A DNA stretch of 64,000 bases from Nocardia sp. CDC159 (GCF_023740735.1 NZ_JAMRXH010000025.1:1-64000), one strand, 5' to 3'. Positions 1 through 8,222 are shown, counted from the first letter of the stretch. A program made the numbers and translations. Notes: generated from the letters alone by a model not told the origin.

Positions 1-56
1 AGCATGGGCTCGATCCGAGCCCAGGCCCGATCAGTTACCTCACCTCGACCAACCAC
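1..56 (-). CDS. IS5-family transposase, N-terminal fragment cut by the window edge
   Basis: Reading the minus strand from a GTG at 56 gives VGRGEVTDRAWARIEPM, which is the opening typical of IS5-family (IS427/IS1031-like) transposases: a short leader, then (L/V)TD..W.RI.P. Only about 18 codons are inside the window; the catalytic DDE part would lie to the left. The identification rests on this N-terminal pattern and on the IS-end-like sequence at about 109-124. The exact start codon is uncertain because no strong ribosome binding site is visible. Confidence 0.6.
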   Translation of the reverse strand, partial: MVGRGEVTDRAWARIEPM

Positions 57-124
57 CGCATACAGCTAACACAACCACGACACCGACTCACCCAAACCCG
101 CACAACCACTTACAGGACACGCCC
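1..124. mobile_element. End of an IS5-like insertion sequence (partial)
   Basis: The transposase fragment at 1-56 is preceded (in its own direction) by about 50 bp without a gene and then, at 109-124, by a sequence that reads GGGCGTGTCCTGTAAG on the minus strand. That is the style of terminal inverted repeat found on actinobacterial IS5 elements. The boundary is therefore placed at about 124. The other end, and therefore the inverted repeat partner and target duplication, are outside the window, so the boundary is an inference. Confidence 0.45.
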
Positions 125-282
125 TAGTCGATCAGCTTAAACGCAGCAAACACGAAAACGCGGGTTCGCCAGCTCACGGGTGCGGCATATGCGGGGTGGC
201 CGCGCCGGTTTCGCTCGCCGATGTCCGGGAAGCCGGGGACGTAAGGCGGACCGGTAGCCGGATCGAAGGGAACGGTTGGGTC

Positions 283-753
283 ATGAGCGATGAGCGGCAG
301 TCACTGACGGGATATCGGGTCGTGCTGATCGTCTACGGCGTACTCGTCCTCGCGACGGCCGTCGCGGTACGACTCACCGGTCGGCAGCTTCCGCGCGGCA
401 TGGGTTTGCGTGAGGTTTTCACCACCGCCCTTGCCGCACAGAAGGTTTCGCGACTGGTGACCAAGGCCGCCGTCACCGCGCCGCTGCGGGCCCCGGTCAC
501 CCGGCCTCGCGACGACGGCGGCCCGGGTGAGGTGAACGAGGAACCGAAGAGCTCCTCCGGAGCCGAGCGCAGCCTCGGCGAACTGCTCACCTGCCCGTTC
601 TGCTTCGACGTCTGGGCGGTGACCGGGCTCAGCATCGGGCATCTGTTCGCACCCCGGAGCACGCGCGTGCTGGTGGACGCGATGGCCGCACTGGCCGGGG
701 CCGACTTCCTGCATCTCGCCTACGCCGCCGCCCAGCGAGTGGCCGAGCGGTGA
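283..753 (+). CDS. DUF1360 family membrane protein
   Basis: A 156-residue protein with one clear hydrophobic segment near the N-terminus (YRVVLIVYGVLVLATAVAV) and a C-terminal half containing LLTCPFCFDVWAVTGLSIGH, the Cys-rich core of DUF1360 proteins, followed by another hydrophobic stretch. Function is not known for the family. I chose the ATG at 283 because it follows a purine-rich AAGGGAA at good spacing; a longer reading frame from 196 adds 29 residues that do not look conserved. It stands alone, just inside the insertion sequence end. Confidence 0.7.
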   Translation: MSDERQSLTGYRVVLIVYGVLVLATAVAVRLTGRQLPRGMGLREVFTTALAAQKVSRLVTKAAVTAPLRAPVTRPRDDGGPGEVNEEPKSSSGAERSLGELLTCPFCFDVWAVTGLSIGHLFAPRSTRVLVDAMAALAGADFLHLAYAAAQRVAER

Positions 754-865
754 GCCAACTCACCGATTTCGGTAGCTTCAGACCTGGCGAAACGCGTCAC
801 CGGAGCGGGATGATGTAGGCGTACCAGTCGGTAATCCAACAGCGAGTGGAAAGCGAGGTGCGGCC

Positions 866-1810
866 ATGACCTACCGCTACGATCCGGAACTCGCCGAGGT
901 GGCGGCCGCACGGGTGGGCGGTTCCTTCGCCGACGTGGCGGCGACCCGCCGCAATTCCGCGCAGACGATGGCCGGGCTACCGAGGTATCGATCGCCGATC
1001 GACCTGGAGATTTCCGACCGCACGATCCCCGGCGCCGCGGGCGTCGAGGTCCCGGTGCGGATCTACGCCCCCCGCGAGCGAACCGGCCCGCTGCCCGGGG
1101 TGGTGTATTTCCACGGCGGCGGATTCATCGTCAACGCCGTCGCCGATTCCGACCTCGAGTCCCGCCGGATCGCGGCGGAGGTGGGCGCGGTGGTGATCTC
1201 GGTCGACTATCGACTCGCGCCCGAGCACAGCTTCCCCGCCGCCCTCGACGACTGCTTCGCGGCCCTGGAATGGACGGCGAAGAACGCCGCCGAACTCGGC
1301 GTGGACCCCGGCCGGATCGGCGTTGGCGGCGAGAGCGCGGGCGGCGGCCTGGCCGCGGCGGTCGCGCTGCGCGCCCGCGACGAGCACGGACCGTCGATCC
1401 GCTTCCTGCGCTTGATGATTCCCATGCTCGACGACCGCAGCCAAACCCCGTCGGCACGCGCCTACACCGACACCCCGGTCTGGAATCGGGCCATCAACGA
1501 GCAGTGCTGGTCCTACTACCTGGGTGCGGGGGTCCCCGGTTCCGCCGAGGTCTCCCCCTACGCCGCTCCCGCTCGCGCCGAAGATCTCTCGGCGCTACCG
1601 CCCACCTATCTCACCGCCATGCAGTTCGACCCGCTGCGCGACGAGCAGATCGAGTTCGCCCAGCGGCTGCTGCAGGCCGGGGTGAACACCGAATTCCATT
1701 GCTATCCGGGCACATACCACGGTTCCTACCTCACCGACGCGGCCATCTCCCGGCGCATCCTGACCGACTCCACCGAGGCGCTGCGCCGCGGGCTGGTCGG
1801 GTATCAGTAG
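866..1810 (+). CDS. Alpha/beta hydrolase, hormone-sensitive-lipase type esterase
   Basis: A 314-residue carboxylesterase of the HSL (bacterial family IV) group. The oxyanion-hole motif HGGGF is at residues 83-87 and the nucleophile motif GESAGG places the catalytic serine at Ser157. Asp255 (in QFDPLRDE) and His285 (in TYHGSY) complete the likely triad. No signal peptide is seen, so it should act in the cytoplasm on short acyl esters; the real substrate is unknown. The stop is 5 bp before the start of the next gene, so the two are probably co-transcribed. Confidence 0.9.
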   Translation: MTYRYDPELAEVAAARVGGSFADVAATRRNSAQTMAGLPRYRSPIDLEISDRTIPGAAGVEVPVRIYAPRERTGPLPGVVYFHGGGFIVNAVADSDLESRRIAAEVGAVVISVDYRLAPEHSFPAALDDCFAALEWTAKNAAELGVDPGRIGVGGESAGGGLAAAVALRARDEHGPSIRFLRLMIPMLDDRSQTPSARAYTDTPVWNRAINEQCWSYYLGAGVPGSAEVSPYAAPARAEDLSALPPTYLTAMQFDPLRDEQIEFAQRLLQAGVNTEFHCYPGTYHGSYLTDAAISRRILTDSTEALRRGLVGYQ

Positions 1811-1815
1811 AGATC

Positions 1816-2847
1816 GTGAACACCGAATTCGGCAGCGACAACACCGCGGGCACCCCGCGCCAGATCCTCGACGCCGTCGCCGCCGCGGCGGCCGGGCAGG
1901 CCCCGCCCTACGGCGCCGACAGCTGGACGGCGAGTCTCGAGCGGCGGCTCGGGGAGATCTTCGAGCGCGAGGTGCACATCACGCTGGTCAACACCGGCAC
2001 CGCGGCCAACGCGCTGAGCCTGGCCTGCCTCACCCCGCCGTGGGGCGGCGTGCTGTGTCACCGCGACAGCCATCTGATCGGCGACGAATGCGGTGCGCCC
2101 GAATTCTTCACCGCGGGAGCCAGACTCGTCACCCTCGGTGGCGCGAACACCAAGATCGATCCAGACGAATTGGCGGCGGCCGTGCGGCGCGGCGCGGGCG
2201 ATCCGCACAAGGTGCAGCCGTCGGCGCTGAGCATCACACAGGTCACCGAGACCGGCAGCGTCTACACGCTGCCCGAGATTCGCCGCCTCACCGGCATCGC
2301 GAAGGAGGCGGGACTGCGGGTGCACATGGACGGCGCACGCTTCGCCAACGCCCTGGTCGCACTCGACTGCACTCCGGCGGAGCTGACCTGGCGCGCGGGC
2401 GTCGACGTGCTCTCGTTCGGCACCACCAAGAACGGCACCATGACCGCCGAGGCGATCGTGCTGTTCGACCGCGACCTCGCCCCCGAACTCACCTATCGGG
2501 TCAAACGATCCGGTCAGCTCGGCTCGAAGCTGCGCTTTCAGGCGGCCCAGATCCTCGGCTATCTCGCCGACGATCTGTGGCTGCACAACGCCCGCCACGC
2601 CAATGCCATGGCCGCGCGGCTGCGGGCCGGACTCGCGGCCGTCGGATTCGCCATCGTCGGCGATCCGCGGGCCAACATCGTGTTCTGTCAACTGCCGCAA
2701 CGGATCATCGATGATCTGCACGGACTCGGCTTCGGCTTCCACGCCGATCGCTGGGGGCCGGGCATCTGCCGCTTCGTCACCTCGTTCGCCACCACCGCCG
2801 ACGATGTCGACGCCCTGGCACGGGCGGCCGAACGGGTCGCGGCCTGA
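1816..2847 (+). CDS. PLP-dependent beta-eliminating lyase / threonine-aldolase-like enzyme
   Basis: A 343-residue fold-type I PLP enzyme of the low-specificity threonine aldolase/beta-eliminating lyase group. Landmarks are the cofactor-contacting MDGARFANAL (Asp172) and SFGTTKNG, which carries the Schiff-base lysine Lys205. This family cleaves threonine or similar beta-hydroxy amino acids to glycine and an aldehyde. The GTG at 1816 is taken as the start; the open frame continues upstream but there it only shadows the esterase gene. It sits 5 bp after the esterase stop and converges on the LOG gene. Confidence 0.85.
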   Translation: MNTEFGSDNTAGTPRQILDAVAAAAAGQAPPYGADSWTASLERRLGEIFEREVHITLVNTGTAANALSLACLTPPWGGVLCHRDSHLIGDECGAPEFFTAGARLVTLGGANTKIDPDELAAAVRRGAGDPHKVQPSALSITQVTETGSVYTLPEIRRLTGIAKEAGLRVHMDGARFANALVALDCTPAELTWRAGVDVLSFGTTKNGTMTAEAIVLFDRDLAPELTYRVKRSGQLGSKLRFQAAQILGYLADDLWLHNARHANAMAARLRAGLAAVGFAIVGDPRANIVFCQLPQRIIDDLHGLGFGFHADRWGPGICRFVTSFATTADDVDALARAAERVAA

Positions 2848-2854
2848 GGCAGGG

Positions 2855-3391
2855 TCAGCGAGAAACCTTCCGCTCCAAGTAGTTCAGCGCATCGACGCCG
2901 TTGTCGGCGAAGTACAGCAGTTCGGCCAGCGGGCGCGGCAGGAAGCCCTCGGCGTCCATGCGCTCGAGCTGCTGACGCAGGCCGTCGTAGAAGCCCGCGG
3001 TATTGAGCAGCACGATCGGTTTGTCGTGCAGGCCATGCTTTTTCAGCTCGAGAATATCGGTGGCCTCGTCCAGGGTCCCGGTGCCGCCAACCATGATCAC
3101 CACCGCGTCGGCGCGCGCCAGCAGCCGGGCCTTCCGCTCGGCCAGATCGGCGGCGATGATCATCTCGTCCGCAGTGGCGCGGGCCTTGTGCCGAAGGAAC
3201 TCCACCGACACCCCCACCAGCCGCCCACCGGCCTCCTGCACCCCGTCGGCGACCAGCTTCATCAATCCGACGTCGGACCCGCCCCAGACCAGGGTGTGCC
3301 CACCCTTGCCGATCAGCTGGGCGAATTCGCGGGCCGGTCGGGTGTAGCGCTCGTCGAGTTCGGCCGCGGAGAGGAAGACGCAGATGTCCAC
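2855..3391 (-). CDS. LOG family (TIGR00730-like) Rossmann-fold protein
   Basis: 178 residues. The central segment MVGGTGTLDEATDILELKK is the LOG phosphoribohydrolase loop, normally PGGxGTxxE; here the first proline is valine. LLNTAGFYDGL further on is also typical. Known LOG proteins hydrolyse nucleoside 5-prime-monophosphates to free the base (for example cytokinin activation). The changed first residue of the motif may alter activity. GTG at 3391 is chosen because VDICVFLSAAELD is the usual start of the fold; longer frames read into the neighbouring gene. Confidence 0.75.
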   Translation of the reverse strand: MDICVFLSAAELDERYTRPAREFAQLIGKGGHTLVWGGSDVGLMKLVADGVQEAGGRLVGVSVEFLRHKARATADEMIIAADLAERKARLLARADAVVIMVGGTGTLDEATDILELKKHGLHDKPIVLLNTAGFYDGLRQQLERMDAEGFLPRPLAELLYFADNGVDALNYLERKVSR

Positions 3392-3429
3392 GCGGCTACT
3401 GTACGAGGTTGGGGCAAGCCGTTTTCCGG

Positions 3430-4212
3430 CTAGCGCGATGAGCGCCATCCGGCAAGGGTGGCGGATTCGGTGGGGAGGGTGGCCCAGACGACCTTGCCGT
3501 CGGGCCAGCGCGGGGCGCAGCCCCAGGCGCAGGAGGCGCGGGCGACCACGTAGAGGCCGTAAGAGCGATGCGCGCCCGGGCGAGGTTCGCGCAGGACGGC
3601 CTCGCGCGGGTCGCTGTCGCTCACGGCGACGGTGAGACGGTTCTTCCACAGCTCCAGGCGCAGGCCGATCTCCTCGTTGCCGCGGGCGTGCAGGAACGCG
3701 TTCTCGACCAGTTCGGTGGTGACCAGCCGGACCTGGGCGATACACAGCGCCGGCAGCTGCCAGCAGTCGCAGATGTCGCCGACGAAACGCCGCGCGCGCT
3801 GGCCGCAGTCACCGGCCGGGGCGACGGTGGTGCGGGCGCAGCGCCGGGGCGGCGGCACATCGGCGGCGGCCAGCGCCGCGGTGACGCTGGTGTGCACGGG
3901 TACGAACCGGCTCACCGCGCTGGCGACGAGCCACCGCTGCAGCGGCGCGTGCGCGGCGACCAGCAGAATCGGGACCGACGGCCATTGGCTCACCCGCATC
4001 CACGCGCTCACGAACGCGGCCAGCAGCGGTTCGGCGGCGATGCGCAGATCGTCGAGTTCCACGAGCACCGCGCGGGGTTCGTCGATCGTGTACTTCACCA
4101 GCGCGTCGGTGAACCCGCGGTAGGTCGCGGTCGTCAACATCCCGCTCGGGCGGACGACCAGCGCCTGGGAGATCTCGCGCTGCGTCCATTCGATCTCGTG
4201 CACGACGCTCAC
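3430..4212 (-). CDS. STAS domain fused to a HATPase_c (RsbW/SpoIIAB-like) domain
   Basis: A 260-residue regulator. Residues about 5-115 form a STAS-like region (VVRPSGMLTTATYRGF, then LVELDDLRI), and residues about 150-250 form a GHKL ATPase with N-box ELVENAFLHA, G1-like VAVSDSDP and G2-like SYGLYVV. In the partner-switching systems of Gram-positive bacteria these domains control alternative sigma factors by phosphorylating an anti-anti-sigma STAS protein. The GTG start overlaps the stop of the preceding STAS gene (GTGA), so the two are translationally coupled. No sigma factor gene lies nearby. Confidence 0.75.
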   Translation of the reverse strand: MSVVHEIEWTQREISQALVVRPSGMLTTATYRGFTDALVKYTIDEPRAVLVELDDLRIAAEPLLAAFVSAWMRVSQWPSVPILLVAAHAPLQRWLVASAVSRFVPVHTSVTAALAAADVPPPRRCARTTVAPAGDCGQRARRFVGDICDCWQLPALCIAQVRLVTTELVENAFLHARGNEEIGLRLELWKNRLTVAVSDSDPREAVLREPRPGAHRSYGLYVVARASCAWGCAPRWPDGKVVWATLPTESATLAGWRSSR

Positions 4213-4688
4213 CTGCCCCGTCCCGTGTGGCAGGCATCCGCCGCGACCACGCACAAATGCTTGTCCAGACCGGTAGCGCGTAGCGGACCGATCACCGCCG
4301 CATCGCTCGCCAGAACCCACAATCGCACCGCCTCGCGGGTACAGCGGAACTGCAGATCGTCCAGCACGTGCAGGCCCGCGGCGCCGAACAGCGTCACCTC
4401 GCGCAGATCCACCACCAGCCTGCGGCTCCACCGGGCCTGCCGCAGCGCGGCGTATACGGCCGTGGCGAATTCGGATACGCCGCACAGGTCGACCTCACCG
4501 GACACACGCACGATCCCGCATGCGTTCCGACAGTCCCGATCGACCCTGGCGCGTACCCCCGCACAGCCGTGCAACGGAAGCCCCTCACGCCTCACGGAGT
4601 TCAGCCTAGGGCACCGCCGGTCGCGGGTCAGGCGGATCCCGGTCAAGCGGCGTCGACAACCAGGGCGGTCAAGAGCTCGGAGCGGCAA
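4209..4688 (-). CDS. STAS domain anti-sigma factor antagonist
   Basis: The C-terminal 110 residues form a STAS domain: SGEVDLCGVSEFATAV, then LVVDLREVTLFGAAGLHVLDDL. The serine normally phosphorylated in SpoIIAA-like proteins (usually D-S-S/T-G) is not present here; the site reads LFGAAGL, so it may not be switched by phosphorylation. The first 31 residues are basic and look unconserved. A GTG at 4595 would give a more typical 128-residue protein, and I regard that start as equally likely. It is coupled to the downstream STAS-kinase gene. Confidence 0.65.
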   Translation of the reverse strand: MPLRALDRPGCRRRLTGIRLTRDRRCPRLNSVRREGLPLHGCAGVRARVDRDCRNACGIVRVSGEVDLCGVSEFATAVYAALRQARWSRRLVVDLREVTLFGAAGLHVLDDLQFRCTREAVRLWVLASDAAVIGPLRATGLDKHLCVVAADACHTGRGR

Positions 4689-4751
4689 GTCAATTGGTTC
4701 GATGCTTGCGCATTCGAGGGCGGTGAAAGGTTGGTGACGCCGGTCACAAGT

Positions 4752-4781
4752 TTGACTAACTTTTCAGTCAGGATTTAGGCT
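4752..4781 (+). promoter_or_regulatory. Promoter with overlapping palindromic operator, probably TetR-bound
   Basis: TTGACT at 4752-4757 and TAGGCT at 4776-4781 are separated by 18 bp and fit a vegetative -35/-10 pair. An imperfect palindrome with arms TGACT/AGTCA spans 4753-4770, covering the -35 box and the spacer. It lies 25-55 bp upstream of the lipoprotein agmatine deiminase gene, whose operon also carries a TetR regulator, so self-contained repression is a reasonable inference. Confidence 0.5.
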
Positions 4782-4805
4782 CTCGCCATTCGGAAGGAGA
4801 ACGGG

Positions 4806-5915
4806 ATGCGCAGGCGCACATTCGTCGGCGGCTCGCTGGCCGCGGCCGCAAGCCTGCTCACGGCCTGCGATGCGCCCGACCGGCCGCGCGCCGCGCGTCG
4901 TGCCCGCGCCGACAGCCCGGCCCGGCGCATGCCCGACGAGGGCGAGCCGCATCGGCGGACCTGGATGGCATTCGGGGCAAGCGAGGACATTTGGGGCGCG
5001 AAGCTGCTCCCCCGGGTGCAGCGCGATCTCGCCGCCGTGGCCACCACGATCGCCCGCTTCGAACCGGTCGCCATGCTGGTGCGGCCGACGGAGCGCGGGC
5101 TGGCGCAGAGCCTGGTCGGGGCGAATGTGGAGCTGATCGCGGCGGAGATCGACGATCTGTGGATGCGCGACACCGGGCCGGTCTTCGTCCGCGACGAAAG
5201 CGGTACGGCCGGTGTGGATTTCAACTTCAACGGGTGGGGCGACAAACAGGAGCACCGGCGCGACGCGAAGGTGGCGGGACTGGTCACCGAGCGCGCCGGG
5301 GCGCGCGCGGTGCATACCGAGCTGATCCTCGAGGGCGGCGGGATCGAGGTCGACGGGGCAGGCACCGCGATCGTCACCGAAAGCTGTGTGCTCAACGACA
5401 ATCGGAATCCCGGCTGGCAGCGCTCCGAGGTCGAGGCGGAGCTGCGGTATCTGCTCGGGATCGAGAAGGTGATCTGGCTGCCGGGCATCGCCGGGCACGA
5501 CATCACCGACGGACACACCGATTTCTATGCCCGCTTCACCGGTCCGGGCGTGGTGGTCGCGGGGCTGGAAAACGATCCGCGGTCCTTCGATCACAACGTC
5601 ACCCGCCGCCATCTCGACATCCTGCGCTCGGCCACCGACGCACACGGCCGCCCGCTGCGGGTGGAGGTGCTGGCGGGTCCGTCGCGGGTGCGAGAACGCT
5701 TCGCCAGCAACGATTTCGCCGCGGGCTACATCAACTTCTATGTCTGCAACGGCGCGGTGATCGCACCGGAGTTCGGCGATGTCGAGGCCGATGCGGCGGC
5801 CCGCGACACCCTCACCCGCCTGTTCCCCGGCCGCCAGGTCGTGCAGCTCGATATCGACGCCATCGCGGCGGGCGGCGGCGGCATCCACTGCACCACCCAG
5901 CAAGATCCCGCCTGA
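4806..5915 (+). CDS. Agmatine deiminase / peptidyl-arginine deiminase family lipoprotein
   Basis: 369 residues. The C-terminal 325 residues are a PAD_porph (agmatine deiminase) domain with WMRDTGPVFV, LEGGGIEVDG, GHTDFYARF and the terminal catalytic cysteine Cys362 in GGGGIHC. The family converts agmatine to N-carbamoylputrescine and ammonia. The N-terminus is unusual: twin arginines (MRRRTFVGG), a hydrophobic stretch and a lipobox LTAC imply Tat export and lipid anchoring, so the enzyme should work outside the cytoplasm. AAGGAG lies 6 bp before the ATG. A TetR gene follows after 20 bp. Confidence 0.85.
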   Translation: MRRRTFVGGSLAAAASLLTACDAPDRPRAARRARADSPARRMPDEGEPHRRTWMAFGASEDIWGAKLLPRVQRDLAAVATTIARFEPVAMLVRPTERGLAQSLVGANVELIAAEIDDLWMRDTGPVFVRDESGTAGVDFNFNGWGDKQEHRRDAKVAGLVTERAGARAVHTELILEGGGIEVDGAGTAIVTESCVLNDNRNPGWQRSEVEAELRYLLGIEKVIWLPGIAGHDITDGHTDFYARFTGPGVVVAGLENDPRSFDHNVTRRHLDILRSATDAHGRPLRVEVLAGPSRVRERFASNDFAAGYINFYVCNGAVIAPEFGDVEADAAARDTLTRLFPGRQVVQLDIDAIAAGGGGIHCTTQQDPA

Positions 5916-5935
5916 GCCACCTACTGTGAGAAGCC

Positions 5936-6508
5936 ATGTCCGAGCGTAGAACTCAGATCCTGGAAGCCGCCGTTCGCGTCATCTCCCAGGACGGCGTCCG
6001 CGGCCTGCGCGTCGAGAAGCTCGCCGCGCAGGCGGGCGTATCCACCGCGCTGATCTACTACCACTTCACCGACCGCGCCGGAATCCTGCGCGCCGCCCTC
6101 GACCACGTCAACCAGACCGCCCGCCACTACACCGACCCCGCCCTCACCACCACCGCCGATCCACGCACCCAGGTCGAGCGAATGCTGTTGCTGGAGTTGC
6201 AGAACGACGAGCACATCCGCCTCAACAGCATCGCCTGGGGCGAACTACGCGCCAGCGCCACCTTCCACCACGACCTCCGCGCCCCCCTCGCGGCCAGCAC
6301 GAGGGCCTGGACCCAAGACGTGGAAACCCTCATCCGCCAGGCCCAATCCACCAAAACCATCTCCCCCGACATCGACCCCGCCGCCGCGGCCGAACGCCTC
6401 ACCGCCCTGGTGGAGGGCCTCAGCGAACGCTGGCACAGCGGCTCGGTCACCCTCGCCCGCGCCCGCGAACTGCTCACCGGCGCCATCGCCGTAGAACTAC
6501 ACCCCTGA
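5936..6508 (+). CDS. TetR/AcrR family transcriptional regulator
   Basis: 190 residues. Residues 5-50 are the TetR helix-turn-helix: RTQILEAAVRVISQDG, then VEKLAAQAGVSTALIYYHF. The rest is an alpha-helical ligand-binding domain with no close assignment. It is 20 bp after the agmatine deiminase gene and likely shares its transcript. The palindrome at 4753-4770 is the best candidate operator, making the operon autoregulated. Its 3-prime end overlaps the convergent DUF397 gene by 12 bp. Confidence 0.88.
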   Translation: MSERRTQILEAAVRVISQDGVRGLRVEKLAAQAGVSTALIYYHFTDRAGILRAALDHVNQTARHYTDPALTTTADPRTQVERMLLLELQNDEHIRLNSIAWGELRASATFHHDLRAPLAASTRAWTQDVETLIRQAQSTKTISPDIDPAAAAERLTALVEGLSERWHSGSVTLARARELLTGAIAVELHP

Positions 6509-6850
6509 CAGTTCCACCGGGCGGCCGAATTGGCCATCGGCCACACCCTTGACGAAGGCGTCCCATTCGGCCGCATCGTACGCCAGCACGACGGCGCCAT
6601 CGGCGATCCTCGCGCTGCCATCACTGTCGACCGTCAACGAAATATCCTCGGCGACAAGGCCGGAGGCACCGGAGCGGACGGTGTCGAGAAAAGAGTGCCA
6701 ATGCCGCGCAGCGATCGCAATGATCGGTTGGTCGGCGGCCGGGCCGGAGTACTTGCTGTCGCGGATGAGCACGGCGTCGGCGCGATGAGCGATCTCCACG
6801 CAGGTCCCGTTCGCACCGCTATGTGTCGACTTGAAGAAGCGGGTGCTCAC
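6497..6850 (-). CDS. DUF397 protein, extended form
   Basis: 117 residues, about twice the normal DUF397 length. The first half is a full DUF397 (FFKSTHSGANGTCVEIAH, then VLIRDSKYSG and a W.SFLDTV tail). The second half repeats only the C-terminal signature (VVLAYDAAEWDAFVKGVADGQF). DUF397 proteins are small partners of HTH-DUF5753 regulators in actinomycete developmental control. It begins with GTG and lies 66 bp downstream of a second DUF397 gene on the same strand. Confidence 0.8.
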   Translation of the reverse strand: MSTRFFKSTHSGANGTCVEIAHRADAVLIRDSKYSGPAADQPIIAIAARHWHSFLDTVRSGASGLVAEDISLTVDSDGSARIADGAVVLAYDAAEWDAFVKGVADGQFGRPVELSGV

Positions 6851-6916
6851 ACGGCCTATCGTACTCGGCCTGCTGAAGGCAGCGAAGGATCAAGGGCAGC
6901 AATGCAATTGGTAGGT

Positions 6917-7264
6917 CTACTGGTCCGTCCGAGGGCGGCTGAACTGACCGTCGGCTATGCCCTTACGGAAGGCGTCCCACTCCTCCGCTGTGTAGGTCAG
7001 TGTGACGGTGCGAGTTTTGATCGTTGCACTGCCATTGACATTCACGGTGACACCGAGACCGTGGCCGAGGGTGCCGGAGGAGTTGGCGAGGGCGAGGCAA
7101 AGGAACGGCTCCCAGTCTCGTAGGGTTACGGAGATTATGGGTTGGCCAGCTGCGGAGCCGGAGTATTTGCTGTCGCGGATGAGCACGGCGGCGGAACGAT
7201 GAGCGATCTCGACGCAGGTTTGCGCTTCGCCACTGAAGGTCGATTTGTACCACTCTGTGTGCAC
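6917..7264 (-). CDS. DUF397 protein, paralogue of the neighbouring gene
   Basis: 115 residues with the same layout as the gene at 6497-6850: WYKSTFSGEAQTCVEIAHR, VLIRDSKYSG, then a second C-terminal signature VTLTYTAEEWDAFRKGIADG. The two are clearly tandem paralogues. It starts with GTG, only 4 bp after the stop of the DUF5753 gene, which is the usual regulator-partner order. Confidence 0.82.
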   Translation of the reverse strand: MHTEWYKSTFSGEAQTCVEIAHRSAAVLIRDSKYSGSAAGQPIISVTLRDWEPFLCLALANSSGTLGHGLGVTVNVNGSATIKTRTVTLTYTAEEWDAFRKGIADGQFSRPRTDQ

Positions 7265-7268
7265 CTAG

Positions 7269-7829
7269 CTACCTTATCTTGCTTGCGATTTGCTCGATGA
7301 GACGTGCGGACTCGTTGCGATCAAGGGCGATGGACTCCACTCTTTCGTGGAGGAAGCTGAGGGCCTCCACTCTTTTCGGGTCATAGAGGATCTCGCCGTA
7401 GATCGCAGTCTCCACCCACCCCAGAGTAGGCAGGCGTGGGCTTTCGAAGTCCAGTAAGTGAAAGGTCGATGCGTTCAGGCTCGCACCCGAGAAGGGTTGA
7501 ATCCGGATGTCGAGGGTGTCCGGGTATCGGTCTATCAGGTCGAGGAGGTGTCGAAGCTGTTCTCTCTGAACCTCCGGACCTCCGATCTGTTGCATCAGAG
7601 GCGCTTGGCCAACGACCACCGACAATTGGAGTGGATCCGGCCCATCCAGGCGACGCTGCCGTTGCAGACGAGCTCGCGTCCGCTGCCCGGCATCGGTCGG
7701 GCGGCCAGTCGAGAGCGGAGAGAGCAGCAGTGCACGGATGTAGTCCTTGGTCTGCAATAGCCCTGGTATGACGCCACTTTCAACGCTACGGATACTCACG
7801 GCACCGTCTTCCAGTCCGTAGAACCGCAT
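7269..7829 (-). pseudogene. DUF5753 regulator lacking its helix-turn-helix (truncated)
   Basis: 186 residues covering the DUF5753 domain: YGLEDGAVSIRSVESGVIPGLLQT at the front (the usual join to the HTH), then LLDLIDRYPDTLDIRIQPF and a normal C-terminus. Full-length family members are about 270-290 residues and begin with an XRE helix-turn-helix. Here the in-frame codons upstream of 7829 reach a stop about 13 codons before the first Met and encode nothing HTH-like. I call it truncated, although a short DUF5753-only protein may still be made and could act with the two DUF397 proteins downstream. Confidence 0.65.
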
Positions 7830-8167
7830 TCGGGTTTCCGGTTCTGCTCGTCCTCGCGGCGTGGCTCACCACCCTCGAGCTGCCCGGTCCACCGCCGCGT
7901 CACCGTCGAGCGGGCAGGCACCGGGCACCGAGCGGGCGACGTGGGCGGCGATGACGCGCGGTCAGCCGGGCGCGACGTTCATCTGTGAGTGTGGCTGGGG
8001 GACATCGCCTTCGACTATCTCGCCAGCCCGGCGGTCGCGCGGGTCTTCGTCCGGGAGTTTCATCGCTGCCGTTGCGATCTCGTCGAATTGATCGTCGACC
8101 TCGTCGAGGATGTCGGCTCGATTCCGCGCCTGCCGTGCGAGCCGATTGTTCTCACCCGAGCCCTGAC
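7830..8167. other. Stretch with no secure gene, probable remnant DNA
   Basis: This 338-bp gap holds no convincing full gene. The lost N-terminal half of the DUF5753 gene should be here on the minus strand but is not recognisable in any frame. A plus-strand reading frame beginning at 7989 has good third-position GC (see the separate entry). The patch looks like the product of a deletion or rearrangement. Confidence 0.4.
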
Positions 8168-8222
8168 CTACACCCCGGACCCGCTGGGCAGGGGCGCGCT
8201 CGCCCGGCGGCGGGTGCGATAG
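7989..8222 (+). CDS. Small hypothetical protein or gene remnant
   Basis: A 77-codon frame starting with GTG, directly after an in-frame TGA. It reads WLGDIAFDYLASPAVARVF followed by an amphipathic acidic helix (CDLVELIVDLVEDVG). About five in six third positions are G or C, close to real genes here, while the opposite frame is poorer. I recognise no family. The 3-prime end overlaps the convergent membrane protein gene by 55 bp, which argues against it. It may be a fragment of a former gene. Confidence 0.25.
   Translation: MWLGDIAFDYLASPAVARVFVREFHRCRCDLVELIVDLVEDVGSIPRLPCEPIVLTRALTYTPDPLGRGALARRRVR

Noticed and set aside
7962..8167. Minus-strand acidic frame opposite the orphan plus-strand frame
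   Set aside because: Third-position GC is lower than in the plus frame and no usable start codon is found near its beginning.
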